A DNA stretch of 64,000 nt, from positions 103,310 to 167,309 of the forward strand of contig WIXG01000166.1 of assembly GCA_009869945.1 (NCBI GenBank). The letters are read 5' to 3'. The position numbers and the translations under genes were made by a program. The DNA is from Mesaphorura yosii. Lineage: Eukaryota; Arthropoda; Collembola; Poduromorpha; Tullbergiidae. Below are positions 1 to 12,696 of the stretch, one piece after another. Below the pieces are notes generated by a model. The model was given only the letters and a program-made list of their open reading frames with translations, was not told where the DNA came from and did not search any database. Numbering within the stretch: position 1 is the first letter of the stretch; each line of letters begins with the position of its first letter.

Positions 1-88
1 GGCGTCTCCGCAAGAATTTGTGGATGCATACGTTTTGGGAGATGGAAAAGCGTGCAAGACGGCAAACGTGGCCAAGTGTGCGGCATAA
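1..88 (+). CDS. 3' end of a large lipid-transfer (vitellogenin-type) protein, partial
   Basis: Base 1 finishes a codon and the frame runs from position 2 to a TAA at 86-88. The visible tail is 28 residues, containing EFVDAYVLGDGKAC and ending in CAA. It resembles the end of the complete gene at 2286-8451, where MADAYTVRDGNC follows the von Willebrand D domain in the same place before a short Cys-containing tail. The two genes have the same orientation and their coding parts are about 2.2 kb apart, so a tandem paralogue pair is the simplest reading. That is an inference from one short C-terminal match. The rest of the gene lies outside the window. Confidence 0.6.
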   Translation, partial: ASPQEFVDAYVLGDGKACKTANVAKCAA

Positions 89-186
89 AAAAATGCTGTC
101 GAACGGAGTGCTTTGCTTTCGGAAGCCCGAATAATTTTAGTTTTTTATTTGTACGGTGCATGTTGGAGTTCAATCTTGAAATACAA

Positions 187-192
187 AATAAA
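187..192 (+). terminator. Polyadenylation signal of the partial upstream gene
   Basis: A canonical AATAAA lies 98 nt after the stop codon of the partial gene. This is a normal distance for a short animal 3' UTR and supports the view that the first 88 bases are a true terminal exon. Confidence 0.6.
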
Positions 193-2249
193 GTTCTTGT
201 GTCGCCTGACATTGCGCGGTTCAGTTGAGTTGATGATTTGATTACCGAATCACGTCGATAAATATTTAGACAAGCAGAATGTCGCGTAAGGTACATGACG
301 CATGGACGAAGGAAAGAAAATATTGAGCAACAATTTGTTGTTTGGCTTTATCGCTTTGTAAATAAATGCTGTTAATTTATTTTATTAGCTTCGAGCGATT
401 CATGAACTTTGGTACCATTTCTTGAGTACCTGAAGCAAGATGACTTGATCTAACGAGAATCGAATTAAGCTCACTAAATCTTAAGTAAACATTTTCAACT
501 TCTTTGGATTTTCCATGGACCGTGATTTCGTAACTTGTAAAGTACTGCAGTACGAAATTCGTGGTGATAAGAGCGATTTTGTACCCGAAAGTCTTCCTAT
601 CTCAAAAAATGACTCCAATTCTTGCTGAGATGAGGACTCTGAAGTCAAAACCAAAAAATCCAATGAAAGTCTAAAAGTCTGACTACATCGAAATCCTGCA
701 AGTTTGCAATTGCAGACATGAATGGGAAACAAGGCGGAAATTCCAGGAAAAACATGCTAAACTCCGAAAACTGCTGACTGCACGAAATCGCAGATTATGG
801 TACGTGGTAAAATTAAGTCCCATATTTCATTCACAAATACAGTGTCAATAAGTCATTCATGAATCACAGTTCATGACTGCCTGAAACGATCTCTTTCTTA
901 ATGGGGACGAGTACCAGCTGCCTGCAACAGCTCATCTACGGCAGATATTGCACAATAACTATATTCCTTGTTGGCAATCAACAACCGGCTTCTGAGAAAT
1001 CGTGATGATCTTTCACTTTTTGAAGTTTGATCGTCAGATTCTCGGCTCACGGAATACTAAGCCACCTTCAAAGGTCATGTCTGCATGCACGATCTGGCTG
1101 TTTGATGCCCTCTTGATCTTGGAGGGCGAGAAAAGGTTAATGAGGAATTAATTGACAGTGGAATTGGGCACACTGCATTTCGTTTGCTCGTTGAGCCTTG
1201 AACCCGAATCCTGTTCGCAGCTGGACAATTACGACAATGCGATTTCTTGTCCAGCAGCCTGGAGCAAGAATTCATGCGGGTCCAACGGTTAAATCATGCC
1301 AAGTATCGAATTCGGGTCAGAGGTTTTGGGCACAGCACCTCAGGACTTTGGAATTTGTCCTCATCCGTTCCAAACTCCGTCCAGCTTACATAATTTGTTT
1401 TCTCGTACGAATTGGCAAAAAACAAGATTAATTATCTTCTATTTCTTGGCTTACCTTCACCCCAACCAACCTCAGAACATAAAAATGTAGTTTACTATGA
1501 TCAGACAAGAAAATTCGAGAAAACGGCAGAGAAATCTTTGCCCTTCATTATCTACACTCTCCGTAGCCGCAAGCCACGCATTCTTATCATGCACAATTAC
1601 GTTCACGCCACGCTCTGTGAAAGGAATGGTTGAGTATTTGTCTTATGATAAGGCACGAGCAAGATGAGGGGCTTATTAAAAATAGCTCCTCTCAGAGTCC
1701 CTTATCTTGTGATGCGAGAAGTTCAAGTTTATCTGCAGCCGCATCCTGCACATCGCCGACAAGACTTAAGATGTGGAACTTTATGTGGTCATTATCAAAA
1801 GGTAAAGAGTCAAGATTCAATTTTGGGATCATCGTGTTATCCAATGTCCATTAAAAAGTTTCCATTTCCATTGGTCAAAGCAGAAATCCAATTCGTGGTC
1901 GTCTTGCCCGTGTCACGTCCACCGTTCAGCTTTACCAGCAGAAGACAGATCAGGACCTCGGTACCTCAACGCTCCAAACTCCAACCAGCCAATGGACAAG
2001 CAGAGGGAAGAGATGTCTGGTGGAAACAGAGCAGGACATACAAAAGGTGGTCTTGTATCTCGCCCGTCATCAAATCTGAGGTCTGCGATTAACCTTTGCA
2101 CTCGGAGTCCTTGGCAAGCACTCCACAAAAGAGGCGTCCATCGCTGAACTCGGTCTCAGTTAGCTTTTAGCCGTACCCAGCTAACTTGCCTTCTGCTCTA
2201 CGATAAGGGGTTCGGTTCTGTAGGTTTCTCCCTAATTCGGGTTCAGAAT
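193..2249. other. Intergenic spacer between the two lipid-transfer genes
   Basis: I see no convincing coding exon here. The open frames are short, overlap on both strands and show no domain or supporting splice signals. The spacer probably contains the promoter of the gene at 2286, but I found no TATA box at a suitable place. A TCAGTT that could be an initiator sits at 2156-2161. Confidence 0.5.
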
Positions 2250-2273
2250 TAATTAGTCTTCACGGACTAATTA
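2250..2273. repeat. Perfect inverted repeat in the leader or promoter of the vitellogenin-like gene
   Basis: TAATTAGTC at 2250-2258 is followed by a 6-nt spacer and its exact reverse complement at 2265-2273, ending 12 nt before the start codon. It could form a small hairpin in the 5' leader or be a palindromic protein-binding site. The ATTA cores resemble homeodomain or POU-type sites. Function is unknown. Confidence 0.55.
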
Positions 2274-2285
2274 GTTTCAATCACC

Positions 2286-5200
2286 ATGAAGTGTATTGCT
2301 TCCCTCGTGCTCTTGGGTAAGAATTCAGTTTCGACGACTGATTTTGTAGGATTTCTGAATTGGTTTGGGCTTGTCTCAAATTGACCCATTTGGGTTTCTG
2401 TTCCTGCTCGCAGGACTGCTCGCCAGTGCCCACGCTACCTACCTCCAAGTTGGCAAAGAGTACGTCTACTCCTACTCGTCCACCGTCATCGCCGGCTCGG
2501 AAGATTACCTGAACTTTGCCTCGTCCTTCAACATTACGGGGAAGGCACGCATCCAGAAAACCAGTGCTACTCTTCTGAAGGTGAAATTGGATGACATCAA
2601 ATTCGGAGCGTACAATGGAGAATTTAACTATTTTCCACAACCGAATTACGAAGCAAAGGCCCATCAAGAGCTTAACCCACTTACCGAGCCATTCCATGTG
2701 CAACTCGACTCCAATAATCTCGTAAGTGCCTGAGTTTGGGCCGTTTTTGACATCGTCGTATGAAAAATGAAACTGTGGCTGACTGAGTCTAAAATGCTCT
2801 TACACAGGTTTCCGGCATTGTTCTGAGCCAAAGTGTGCCTGAATGGGCAAGAAATATCCAGAGGGGATTGGCTGGTGCTCTTCAAGTCAACGAGAAGAGG
2901 GGCGAAGGCTCAAACTACCAAACCGAAGAGGTGAGTCCATAAAATTCGAGCTGGCATTTCCAAGTTGTTTAACTATTGGGTCTTTGGGTCTTCACCATTT
3001 CTTAGAAAACTGTAAATGGCGACTGTCCAGTCACCAACCAAATCGTTGTCTCGAACGCTGAAAAGAAAGAGTTCCAGCTCAGAAAATACACAGCCCATCA
3101 AGACTGCCAAAACCGTGCCATTCGAGTCCGCAAGCCGGGCGTTTCGGTCCTCCACTGCCCCGATGATAACACTCGCGATGTTTACAACTCGTCTTACTGG
3201 GCCGTGTACGATGTCACCGACAAGGACGGAGAGCCAACTATCACCAAAGTGCAAACTGGTGGCAGTGTTCTCTATCAGATCTTCGGGTCAAGAGGTCATC
3301 AGCAATATTCCTTTGCCTGGTAAGCACTTTGCATTTTTGTTACGTAAGGTATCTTGATTATGAGCTCGAGCTTTGACTTTAACATTCGTTATATAACTAA
3401 CTTCACGACTTTCTTTGATAAGGACAACCTTCGATTTGGACGAGGTCAAATCTGGTGGTAGCCGAATTGGAGACCCAGCCTCCCCCAAGACTTATGATAG
3501 CTTGAAGTACGTCTTCGAATATGATTACAATGATGATGAGGAGCCATCCGAAGCCCACCCATTCTTCTTCCACTACAAAGACGCCATCAAGGATGATGCT
3601 TCAGTCGCCAAAGTCTCCGACCTTGTAAGTGGATTAGCTGATTAGCTCATCAGTAGCCTGAGACTGATTGAATCTAAAATCTCAAATTGCCTCGCCTCCC
3701 CAGATTATTGACGAAATCAAGAAGCTCGCTGGCTCTTTCACAAGCACCAAGGTCTTTAATGATCTCGCCGAATTCCACAAAGCGAGTCCATTCCGAATTC
3801 TTCCAGTTCTCTCCGCACTCAACTACAATCAGCTCCAAAGCGTGTACAACAAGGTCAAGGCTGAAGCCGCTGGCAAGAAGACCATCGAACTGTAAGTTTA
3901 TTTATTGTGTTGAGAAAGTATAACATTGACTTGATGAATCTCCAATTCGCATACAGGCAAATCTTCTACGATGCTTTGGTGGCTTCCGGATCCAACCCGG
4001 CTGCTCTCCTCGCCCGTGACATCATTGTGGAGACCAAGGACGTGACTGTGATCTCAAGACTTGTCGCCAAATTGCCAGCCTACCTTCGCAATCCAAACGA
4101 GAAGCTTCTGAAGGAACTCGAAGTTCTGATCAGGCCCGATGCTGGCAAGCAAGAAGGTCGTATGATCACCTTCTGCATCGCTTCCCTCGTCTCTCGCGTC
4201 TGTGAAAAGCACAAGTGTGTCAAGTCTGGACTCCTGGACAAATACATCAAGATCTTCTCTGATCAATTTGACAGTAAGTCGGGAATCCTAACAGTGGTAC
4301 TTGCTTTTTGACTAATCAGACTAATCACTTTTTCGTTCTTCAATTCAGACGCCCAGCACTTTGAGGACAAGACCGTTGCTGTTACGGCCCTCAGAAACAT
4401 TCGCATGGGAGGAGCCCTTGACAAGCTGTACTCCATTGCTGTCAATAAGAAGGAGGACAGAACCGTCCGTGTTCAAGGTGAGACATTTTGGACATTTATG
4501 AAGGAGTGAAAATGAAAATTAGACTGGGGCACTTTGAGATTTCGTGTTTCGTCATTGACGATTGACTGTACAATTCGCAGCTATTGTTGGTCTCAAGTAC
4601 TTGGCCAAGGTTGACCCAGAAAAGGTGAAGGAGGCTCTTCTGCCAATCTTCTACGACCGACAAGCACACCCGGAATTGAGAAACACTGCCGGTATCATCT
4701 TCTTGCTGTTCACAAACGACGAGAAAAATGTTCAACAAATGGTCTTCAGCATGTGGTCAGAGCCTTGCAAATATGTCAAAAACTTCTTGTACACCTTCTT
4801 GAAGGGAGTCGCCTACAGCTCACGGCCATGCATTTCAAAGAGGTAATTCATCATTTCATGATGGCAAGATGTCATGCCTTGCCAATGCCGCTCATCGATT
4901 CCTGACGATTCCATGCTAATTTTAGGGCTCACATTGCCAAGACCGTTCTTGCCTTCTTCCCACCATGGACAATTGACAGAACCCTGTCCGGCAACTACAT
5001 CAAGGACTACCATGACAGAGAATTCAACTTTGGTCAGCTGAGCCACTACTCCATTCAGAAGACTGGAGCCTCCGTCCTTCCGCTTTCTTTCTACGTCTCA
5101 CTTCACGGTGCTTTCGCTGGTTATTCCGCAAACTACCTTACCGTAAGTTTATTCGGTAAAAAGCCCCCCACAAGCGTCTTGAACTGAATGATTTATTTAC

Positions 5201-8200
5201 ATTTTCAGGCTTTCGTTCGTTTGGAAGGTTTGGGCAAGGCTTTGGCTACTCGCATCATGTCAATGACCACCGGACAAATTGATTTCTCTGAAGGTAAAGA
5301 CAATGAGGATTCGATTGACTTTCACGTATTTGGTTGGTCACGTTTGAAGTTTTTATTGACGTCTATCTGATTTCAACTTTACAGTTAAGGAAATCTACGA
5401 CAAGATCGGAGTCAAGGAACGTGAAAACACACCTTTGAGAATTGAAATCGGAGTGTACATCCACAACAGGGCCGTTTTCTACCACGCTGCTGATGTAAGT
5501 GCAGATTCCTATCTGGCCTAACCCAACTGGCAATTTGACTTACTTACGTCGGTATTTTATGATAAACAGGCTCAAACCATCACCACAATCCCGGCCATTA
5601 TCAAGAAGTTGCAGGAACTCAAGAAGACATTCGAGTACGATGCATCCAGGCTTATCCTCCTTGGCGGAATCACCACCGAACAACCGTCAGCGTTAGGTAC
5701 TCCAATCTCTGCCATCTCCTCAGTCTCCGCATTCATGGGATTCAATGTCAAGATCGACCGCGAGCAAGGACCAACCTCCATCACATCCAAGCAAGACATG
5801 AAGTTCCAGTAAGTTTTGACGTGTAAAATGCGAAAGGGACGAAGAATGATTTGTTACGAGTTGCGTCACTGGAATTTGTCCTTTCCTTGCAGTTCCCACC
5901 TGTTTGGATACTCTTCCGTGAGCAATCACTTACCCGCATTCGGAAGCATGCATTCCGTCGTTGGTGTTCGTACCATGCGCCAACGCTTCCCGAGACAAGT
6001 CACAATGGGCATTGACTGGAAGCAATACGCCCTCACTTTTGACATTCAAACTCCAACCGAGGACAATCCATTCATTGGAATGACTCACGCCACCTCCTTC
6101 ACCCAAGTCAAGTCAGATCAGGGACCACACAGAGATCAAACTGTCCACGCTCTGCTGAAGGGTTCATGCCCCAACTGTGAAATCTTCACGCAAATTTCCA
6201 AGGGCCCTGCATTCCGCAAGGGAGTAAGTACTTTTCAAAAGCAGTAGCATTTCCACTTCGTACGAAGAGCTGAAGCATTCATAATCATAATAATTTGTAC
6301 CCTTTGTTTAGCGTCGCATTGGAATCCCTCCAATTGAGAAGTTCATGTCTGGAATCAAACGTGGTATTGAATACTTTGACTGTGAGCGCCCACACTCTCG
6401 CTTGATCACCATCAAGCAACTTGGCAAATTCTTCGGAGAGGAGAACAAAAACTACGAGTAAGTAGCAATGGAACCAATAAGCACTACATCATGGAAAACG
6501 AAGGTCGTTAATTAATTAATGCAATTTGTTCTTCGTCCATCCAGAACCTTCCGTCTTGGCCGCTTTATTCTTGGCCTCCAGTACATGACGACCGCTGTCT
6601 TCCTGTCTCCACCAACACAAACCTGTGGTATCAAGTACTACTTCTACAGAGATCCAAATGCCAAGACTATCTGGGAGAAGGTTGAAGGACAAGTGAAAGT
6701 CAAGTACACACCGGATCCTGAGAAGAAGGTCGGAAGCAAGGTCATGCTGAAGGGTAACCTCAACTTCAACTACATTGGACCCGAACCAAACACTCGTTCA
6801 CTTGACGTCATCGGAAACTTCCAATTCACCGGACTGGAGAAACGTCAATCCAAGCTGCGCATCCTCGGAAAGGACCAGAAGACTGGCAAGAGCGGCGTTC
6901 TCTGCGTCGAAATCAACGCACAAAGCAAGAAGGCAGAAGACTACCTCAGCTATGAAGGCCCCAATGAGCCAGAATTCGAGAGAACAATGAAATTCCAATG
7001 GGGACCCGAACCAGCCGGTGGTAAGGAAGGCGCGTGCCCGACAAGCTCTGCGTACGTCAAACTTCAACGCAAGGCACACAGATCACAAGACCAAATCGAA
7101 GAGGCTCGAGGTGATGGCTGGCCATACAAGCAGTGCGCAGCACAAAAGGGAAGTCTAAATTGGCCTGGCGGCAAAACTCCACTCACCCATGAGTGTGTTG
7201 CGGCAGCATTTGACCAGACCAACCTCCGTGAATCAAACATCACCGTTGAGTACAAAGTACGCGACCTTCCTCTTTCCTTACTGGTTTATGTAACTTTTCG
7301 AACTTTAGCATTTAACATTGATTCTCTTTTATTAGCTTGATGCCGAAGCACGCAACCGTTGGAAGAAACCTTTGGCTGTTCTTGCCGCCTTCTTGGTTCC
7401 ATACTGGGAAGAGCAAGGCGTCGATGGTCACGACCACCAGCACACTGCCGCATCTGGCGAAGCAGGGTTTGTTGAGGGCAAGCTCGAAGTTGATGTCAGT
7501 CTCCGCAAAGAAAACCCAACTCTGGACGTCCACTGGCACGGATCGGGCGGTCGTCAAGAACACTTTCACAACGTCGAGCTCGACATTTTCCCTGGCCCAC
7601 TCAAAATCCAACCAGTTTCCTCACGATTTTCGTCATTCCAATTCAAGGCGGTCAACCTTGGACTCCTCGGTAAGATGCAACAAACAATTGACAATGTAAT
7701 CTGAATTCCAGGGAGGTTTACTAAACCATCTATTTAATTTCCACAGCTTACTGCATCAACTCACCAAAAACTGTCATCACTTTTGACAACACCACATACC
7801 AGACTGACTTGTCTGAATGCCCAACCCTTCTGGCCGGTGACTGCGATGACAAACCAAGGTTCGCTGTTCTCTCGAGGAAACTCAGCGACGACAAACTTGT
7901 AAGTTGAGGCTCTTTGCTCTACTAAAAATTCGAGTACTACATGATTTCTAATCGATCGTCCTCTGCATCTTCGCAGGCCGTTTCCGTACACGTTGGAGAT
8001 CACAAGATTGAATTCAAAGACCTGAACACTGCAGTTGTTGACGACAAGGAGGTGCCAATCACTGACTCAGTTTACACTGACGAGGATGAAGAGAAGATGT
8101 ACAAGTACGTAATTTTGGGTTGTAAATGCTCGCATTGAGCCGAGTGCCAGCACAAATTCTGAGCTTGTTGTCCTTGCTTTCGCCAGGTTCGTGAAAGTCA

Positions 8201-8451
8201 ACCCGACCTGGGTCCTCTTCACATCTGACAAACTTGGAATTTTCGTCGGATACACCGGAAACTACGTGTCAGTCACCGTTGGATCCAGGTACCGTGCGAC
8301 TGCTTGCGGTCTCTGCGGTAACTTTGACGGATCTGGATACAATGACTTTGTTGGTCCCGACAATGTCTGCAAAGTATTGCCAGCCAAGATGGCTGACGCG
8401 TACACCGTGCGTGATGGAAACTGCGCGGGCAAGGGCAGCACATGCCCCTAA
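2286..8451 (+). CDS. Vitellogenin-type large lipid-transfer protein (LPD_N ... VWD), 20 exons
   Basis: Secreted lipid carrier of the vitellogenin/apolipoprotein B family, expected to bind and move lipid in haemolymph. Exons: 2286-2316, 2414-2721, 2808-2930, 3006-3319, 3423-3624, 3704-3891, 3957-4273, 4349-4477, 4581-4842, 4926-5142, 5209-5293, 5385-5494, 5570-5808, 5893-6223, 6312-6457, 6545-7256, 7336-7669, 7747-7898, 7977-8104, 8187-8451. All have GT-AG borders and together give 1530 residues with no break. The protein has a signal peptide at about residues 1-18, then an LPD_N-type beta region beginning YVYSYSS. The helical lipovitellin-like part follows (exons 6-11), then the DUF1943-type sheets, and a C-terminal von Willebrand D domain with the hallmark GLCGNFDG near residue 1483. 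It is shorter than typical insect vitellogenins and has no poly-serine tract, so a clottable-protein-like or other non-yolk role is possible. The start was chosen because its ATG opens the signal peptide. Confidence 0.92.
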
Positions 8452-9056
8452 ACTATCAACCCATAACGTGTGGATATTCAATATTGAAGAATCGTCTCAG
8501 TTATTTAACAAATCAGCTACACCACATCGATAATGATAAAAAGATTCAAATAAGTTTTGTTAACCAGTGTGCAATATGTTAGCGTAGTTTCTTGTTCTTC
8601 CCTTCCGGATTTGTTCTGTCTATCTTCACTCACCTTCTCTGTAACAGACTAATTGCTTTCAGTTCTTCTCTTCTTGATGTGCATGTTGAATAGTTGAATT
8701 GGATTGAAGCCTATTTTGTGTATTAAACGAGAATCTGGATAATAAAGTCTCTCTGTCTCAAAAGCTCACGACTTGCGAATATGCGAATTATGGTACAAAT
8801 CAACGCCTAATTTATTCAGTATCTTAATTTAAAAAGCAACCGCTGCAGTCAAGATAAGAAATACAACGCACAAGTCTAGTTAGATTAAATACAAGTCCCG
8901 AGTATCCAAAAAACCACATTAAGAACATCGCGACACAACCACCGTCATCAGAATCGAGTCGAGTTGGAGATCTTAAGAGTGTAGTATAATAAGAGTGAGT
9001 CTCCTCCCGCGTCGGCGTCGCGTAAGCAGAAACCGCACACCGCAGTAGCCACACTA
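8452..9056. other. 3' UTR of the vitellogenin-like gene and intergenic DNA
   Basis: No coding exon is recognised. AATAAA at 8741-8746 is the only canonical polyadenylation signal I found here. It implies a 3' UTR of about 300 nt for the upstream gene. The rest separates this gene from the convergent SIAH-like remnant. Confidence 0.55.
8741..8746 (+). terminator. Polyadenylation signal of the vitellogenin-like gene
   Basis: AATAAA lies 290 nt after the TAA at 8449-8451 and is followed by a T/GT-rich stretch (TCTCTCTGTCTC), as expected for a cleavage site. Confidence 0.6.
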
Positions 9057-10251
9057 TCAGTCCACAATATCTTCGGGGTAGAGGTCGACGGTGACATCCC
9101 AGCGGTAGCGTTGAAGCTCCGGCTCATCGATTTTGTAGCACAACAGCCGAACAATATGCAATTTGAAAGTTTCTTCGGTCTCGACCTTGTAGACTTGGAA
9201 TGAAATTAGCTTACGTCGAGTTTCTGGACGGTGATTTTGCTGATGAAATTATGCTTTGGATTGGCAGCCTGTATTTGAGTTAACCAAGTGATCACAAACT
9301 GATCTTCCTGGCGAACCATAAGCAGAAATGTTTTTCCCTCGTGCACCAGCGCAGCAGCAACCCATTGAAATGTTAGCCGAGAATAGGAAAAAATTAACAC
9401 ACGCATTGGCTTATGAGTTCTTCAGGCGAATATGCAAAGCAAAGGCCGACACCGGTAGTCACTCACGCGATATCTCCAGTTTCAAGCTGTCCTGATAAAC
9501 TTTAACCAGGTTGCACGCTCCTTCGTACTGCAGCACTCCATGCTTCGTCTGAATATGTTGGATGAACTCACTGAATCGGACTTAATCTTGACAGGGACTG
9601 TGCGGACATTTCTTCTTGATGCTAAAATCAACAATCAGAACCATCAACTGCTCTGCTCGTTTATTTACATGATTTGTATGTTCATTGTTACTAGTTTGTG
9701 CTGTGCCATACATTGTACGGGCATTCCTTCATGTGGGCAAGAAGCTCCTTTGGTTTCACCTTCACATCATAGCCAAGGGCCAACGCTGGGCAATCCATCG
9801 TGCATCCATCATACAGCAACGAGTAGAGCTCCAGCTTGCCATCGAATATAACTTGACCACAGAGCACCGTTTTCCCTTCCTTGTTGACGACGGAGACGGA
9901 GCAAGTCTCAAGTTTGTCATTCTTGCACTCCGGTGCTGGGAACTGTCTTTTCCTTCGATCTTGTCACCGCCACGGGATTTCCCGTACATGATTGCATGCT
10001 CCTTGGGAATTTCATTGTCGCTATCCCGTCCACAAAGAAGATGGCCAGCCACGCACTGACGAAAAGATTTCCCGACACTGCCACAAATGTTGCACTGCAG
10101 AACAGCTTTGATTTTGTCTGGTGGTGGAACTTTCCAAATCGTGTACCTGTAATTTGGAAATTTTGCAGCTATGGACAGAGGCATCAGCAATTTCTTTCTT
10201 TCTAGAGTTCACTTACGTTGCTCGGCCAAGTATCTTCGTTTCTCCTTCCAT
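9057..10251 (-). pseudogene. SIAH/SINA-like ubiquitin-ligase gene, apparently broken
   Basis: The minus strand carries pieces, in the right order, of a seven-in-absentia type E3 ligase. They are an N-terminal stretch from the ATG at 10251, a 70-nt intron (10147-10216), and a RING-like part CNICGSVGKSFRQC with GHLLC. A SIAH zinc-finger-like part follows (GYDVKVKPKELLAHMKECPY and later FIQHIQTKHG). Last comes a substrate-binding-domain-like end (LLMVRQEDQF ... FKLHIVRLLCYKID) with stop TGA at 9057-9059. Three faults stand out. The frame shifts between the RING-like and zinc-finger parts. There is an in-frame TAA at 9582-9584. A 2-nt shift near 9215 separates the last two blocks, and no intron of normal size repairs it. 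I infer a pseudogene; assembly errors or a rapidly diverged gene with unusual splicing are alternatives. The frame is open upstream to 10359, so the true start is uncertain. Confidence 0.55.
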
Positions 10252-11235
10252 TTCTTTTGAGGTAGGACGACCTCTGCTGAGATTCTTCGATCCACTTGCC
10301 TTCTTCTTAAAAGTCCTTTTCTCCAGCTGTGCTTCACGATTACTGTCGCCCTTCCATGTTTATGCACCCCGTTCATGTTCGGCTAAACTTAAAAGCGGTG
10401 GGTCAAACAAAAATTCGCAAAAGAGACACTAATGGCTGAGATCTTAAATGAGAATTTGTCAATTTTTTCGATTAATCTCTACAAAATACGTCAATGAAAC
10501 TAACTGAGCTTGTAAAGATCCAATAACGCTAAAATACAACAAAGAGTTACGTTGTCTTCGAACCAGCGAATACGATTAATCGCAAATGCAAAACGTTTTG
10601 ACAAAAGTGAGGTCCAAACGGGCTGAACTGAGCCGTATCATTTACGTAACGAATGTCATAATGTGGAAATATGAAAACTGTTGCAAGATTTTTAAGTTCC
10701 ATGCAAGTTCAATCGATTTATGATTTCATAACAAAGGATGGAGACAATGACAAATGAGACAAATGTGTACGTTTCTGCCGATGAAACAACAGCCAGCATG
10801 GCCACGCCACGGATACTCGCCACCGCACCGCACAGCGATGAGAAACTGGATCTCGTCCAAAGGTCGTCTGAAGTCGAAGCCCGCGTTTCCCGTCTTTGCT
10901 CAACGCATCAAAACGCAGCTCAGGGAACTTTACACGTATTCGTGATACGCAGATTTACCCACGAATGATCAAAGTCCAATCTAAAACCTGTTCACGGTTC
11001 TAGATCACGTTGTCGTTATTGTCGTATTTGTGCATGTTTCGCTGTACAATGCTTAGAAATTAGAAATATGACGCCGTGATCGCAATCTTGTAATGTTGAG
11101 GTGTTGACAATGCAAATGCCAAGCGAGCATGTTTTCGATGTAACAAGAAGGTAAGAAGGTTGAATTTATTAATTTGGCGAAGGAACAAATGTTAGACTAT
11201 AAACTACCATTTGCTAAATTAAATGGAATTATTGT
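10252..11235. other. Intergenic region
   Basis: Only short overlapping frames without recognisable motifs are present. It lies between the 5' end of the SIAH-like remnant and the 3' end of the mitochondrial carrier gene, both on the minus strand. Nothing further can be supported. Confidence 0.5.
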
Positions 11236-12696
11236 TCAACTCATTTCCACGCCCAACCGCACGCGAACCCTCTCATACACTAAATACGAAATGCTCACTG
11301 CAGGAGCCACTTTTGCGAAATTGGGGATTAAACCGCGATATAAACCGACCGGGCCCTCACCACGCAGAATTCCCTTAAAAACACCAATCATGGTTCCGTC
11401 CTGGCTTGCCTGAAGCCTGGTTCTGACTAAAGCTAATGGATACGAAGCCAGCTGGCCACACGCACTTGACACCATACCACAGGTTAAGAGGAGGAGTGTC
11501 GGAGGTTCTTGTCTTTCTTGAGCAGTCTTGGAATAGAACTGTTTCAGGGTTTCGTAGACTGCGAGGTCGATGCCTGCGTAGGGGAGGATTCCGAGGAGAT
11601 TTGGGACATAGCCGCGGTAGTACGCGTGTAAGGGAAGTTGTCGAATGATGCTCAACGGCGACTGCTCCGTCCTCCTCAAGGCTAGCCTCGTCTTCATGAC
11701 CTCGAGCGGATATATAGCGGACTGACTAAATGCACCAGCAACTGACCCAGCTATAAATCTTTCACTCATCTCCAGTTCTCGGCCACCATTTCTTGACTTT
11801 AGGAGACGCTTCCCTTGCTCGTACGCCGTAAACTTGAGTGCAGATTCCGGGGCGATCTTAATAACGTTGATGAGATTTCCACGCCAGAGTGAGCGTACTC
11901 CACCTTCGATCAGCATGCCCTTAAACGCTGCTCGCACACCGCCTACGCCTTTCCCATGCACTTGCAACATCACTTTCAGTCTATCCAAAGGCGCCGTACA
12001 TGTCCTAGAAACCGCACCAGCTATGCCGCCAGCAACGAGGTGTCCCCACACGTGCTCAAGATCTGATGTTGGGATAGGCGGTGAATCTGCACCGTAGTCG
12101 AGCAGGGAATTCTGGCGCCAGTAGTGAAGAATGGAGTGTATTGAGTGGGAATGCGGGGTCAGGTGCAGGAAATCTCGCCAGTCGGGCCACGTAATGGCAG
12201 GGCGACCTGAAGTGGGGTGAGGCACCATTCGTTCTACCATCCGCTCCACCTCCTCCCTCGGTAACCGCACGCCCATCGCTATGAAGGCTTCCATTAACTC
12301 GTTCACGTCGACAAGTCCATCTTGATTGCGATCTAATTCTTGGAATATCGATTCTAATTGGCGTTCGTGGTGAGCCATGTATTCGGTGAATTCGTGAAGC
12401 GAGACGTCGCCTGAATTAAGGATTGGTTAAATTATGAGTCAGTTGCAGGTAGCCTGAAAGCTTATTCCTCAGGATCACAGACTGGCTCATTTCTAACCTG
12501 AATTGTCGACATCTGATGCGGCAATGATTTTTTCGGCTTCTTCTCGGGCTCCACGAACACCCCTGAGTTCTAGTGCCCGCACTAAATCCTCAGATTGTAG
12601 CCTTCCGTCGCCATCCAAGTCGAGGTGAGTAAATAATTTGGCGATGCGGTGGTGGTCAGAGTCTGTGGACTCTGATTCAGATTCTGACGTCTCCAT
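11236..12696 (-). CDS. SLC25A24: Calcium-binding mitochondrial carrier SCaMC (SLC25A23/24/25 type, ATP-Mg/phosphate)
   Basis: Inner mitochondrial membrane carrier predicted to exchange ATP-Mg for phosphate under control of cytosolic Ca2+. Two exons, 12498-12696 and 11236-12410, give 457 residues. The 87-nt intron falls inside EF-hand 2 and the frame is kept. EF-hand loops are at residues 26-37, 62-73 and 93-104, and a fourth is degenerate. The C-terminal half holds three mitochondrial-carrier repeats with the signatures PLDRLK, PLEVMK and PLALVR. The third lacks the acidic residue, as is normal in this subfamily. The N-terminus is acidic and Ser/Glu-rich. Length matches the family (about 460-500 residues). 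The symbol marks the subfamily; I cannot separate SLC25A23, A24 and A25 by eye. Confidence 0.93.

Noticed and set aside
1198-2128. Short frames on both strands upstream of the vitellogenin-like gene
   Set aside because: They overlap one another, lack motifs and have no splice partners.
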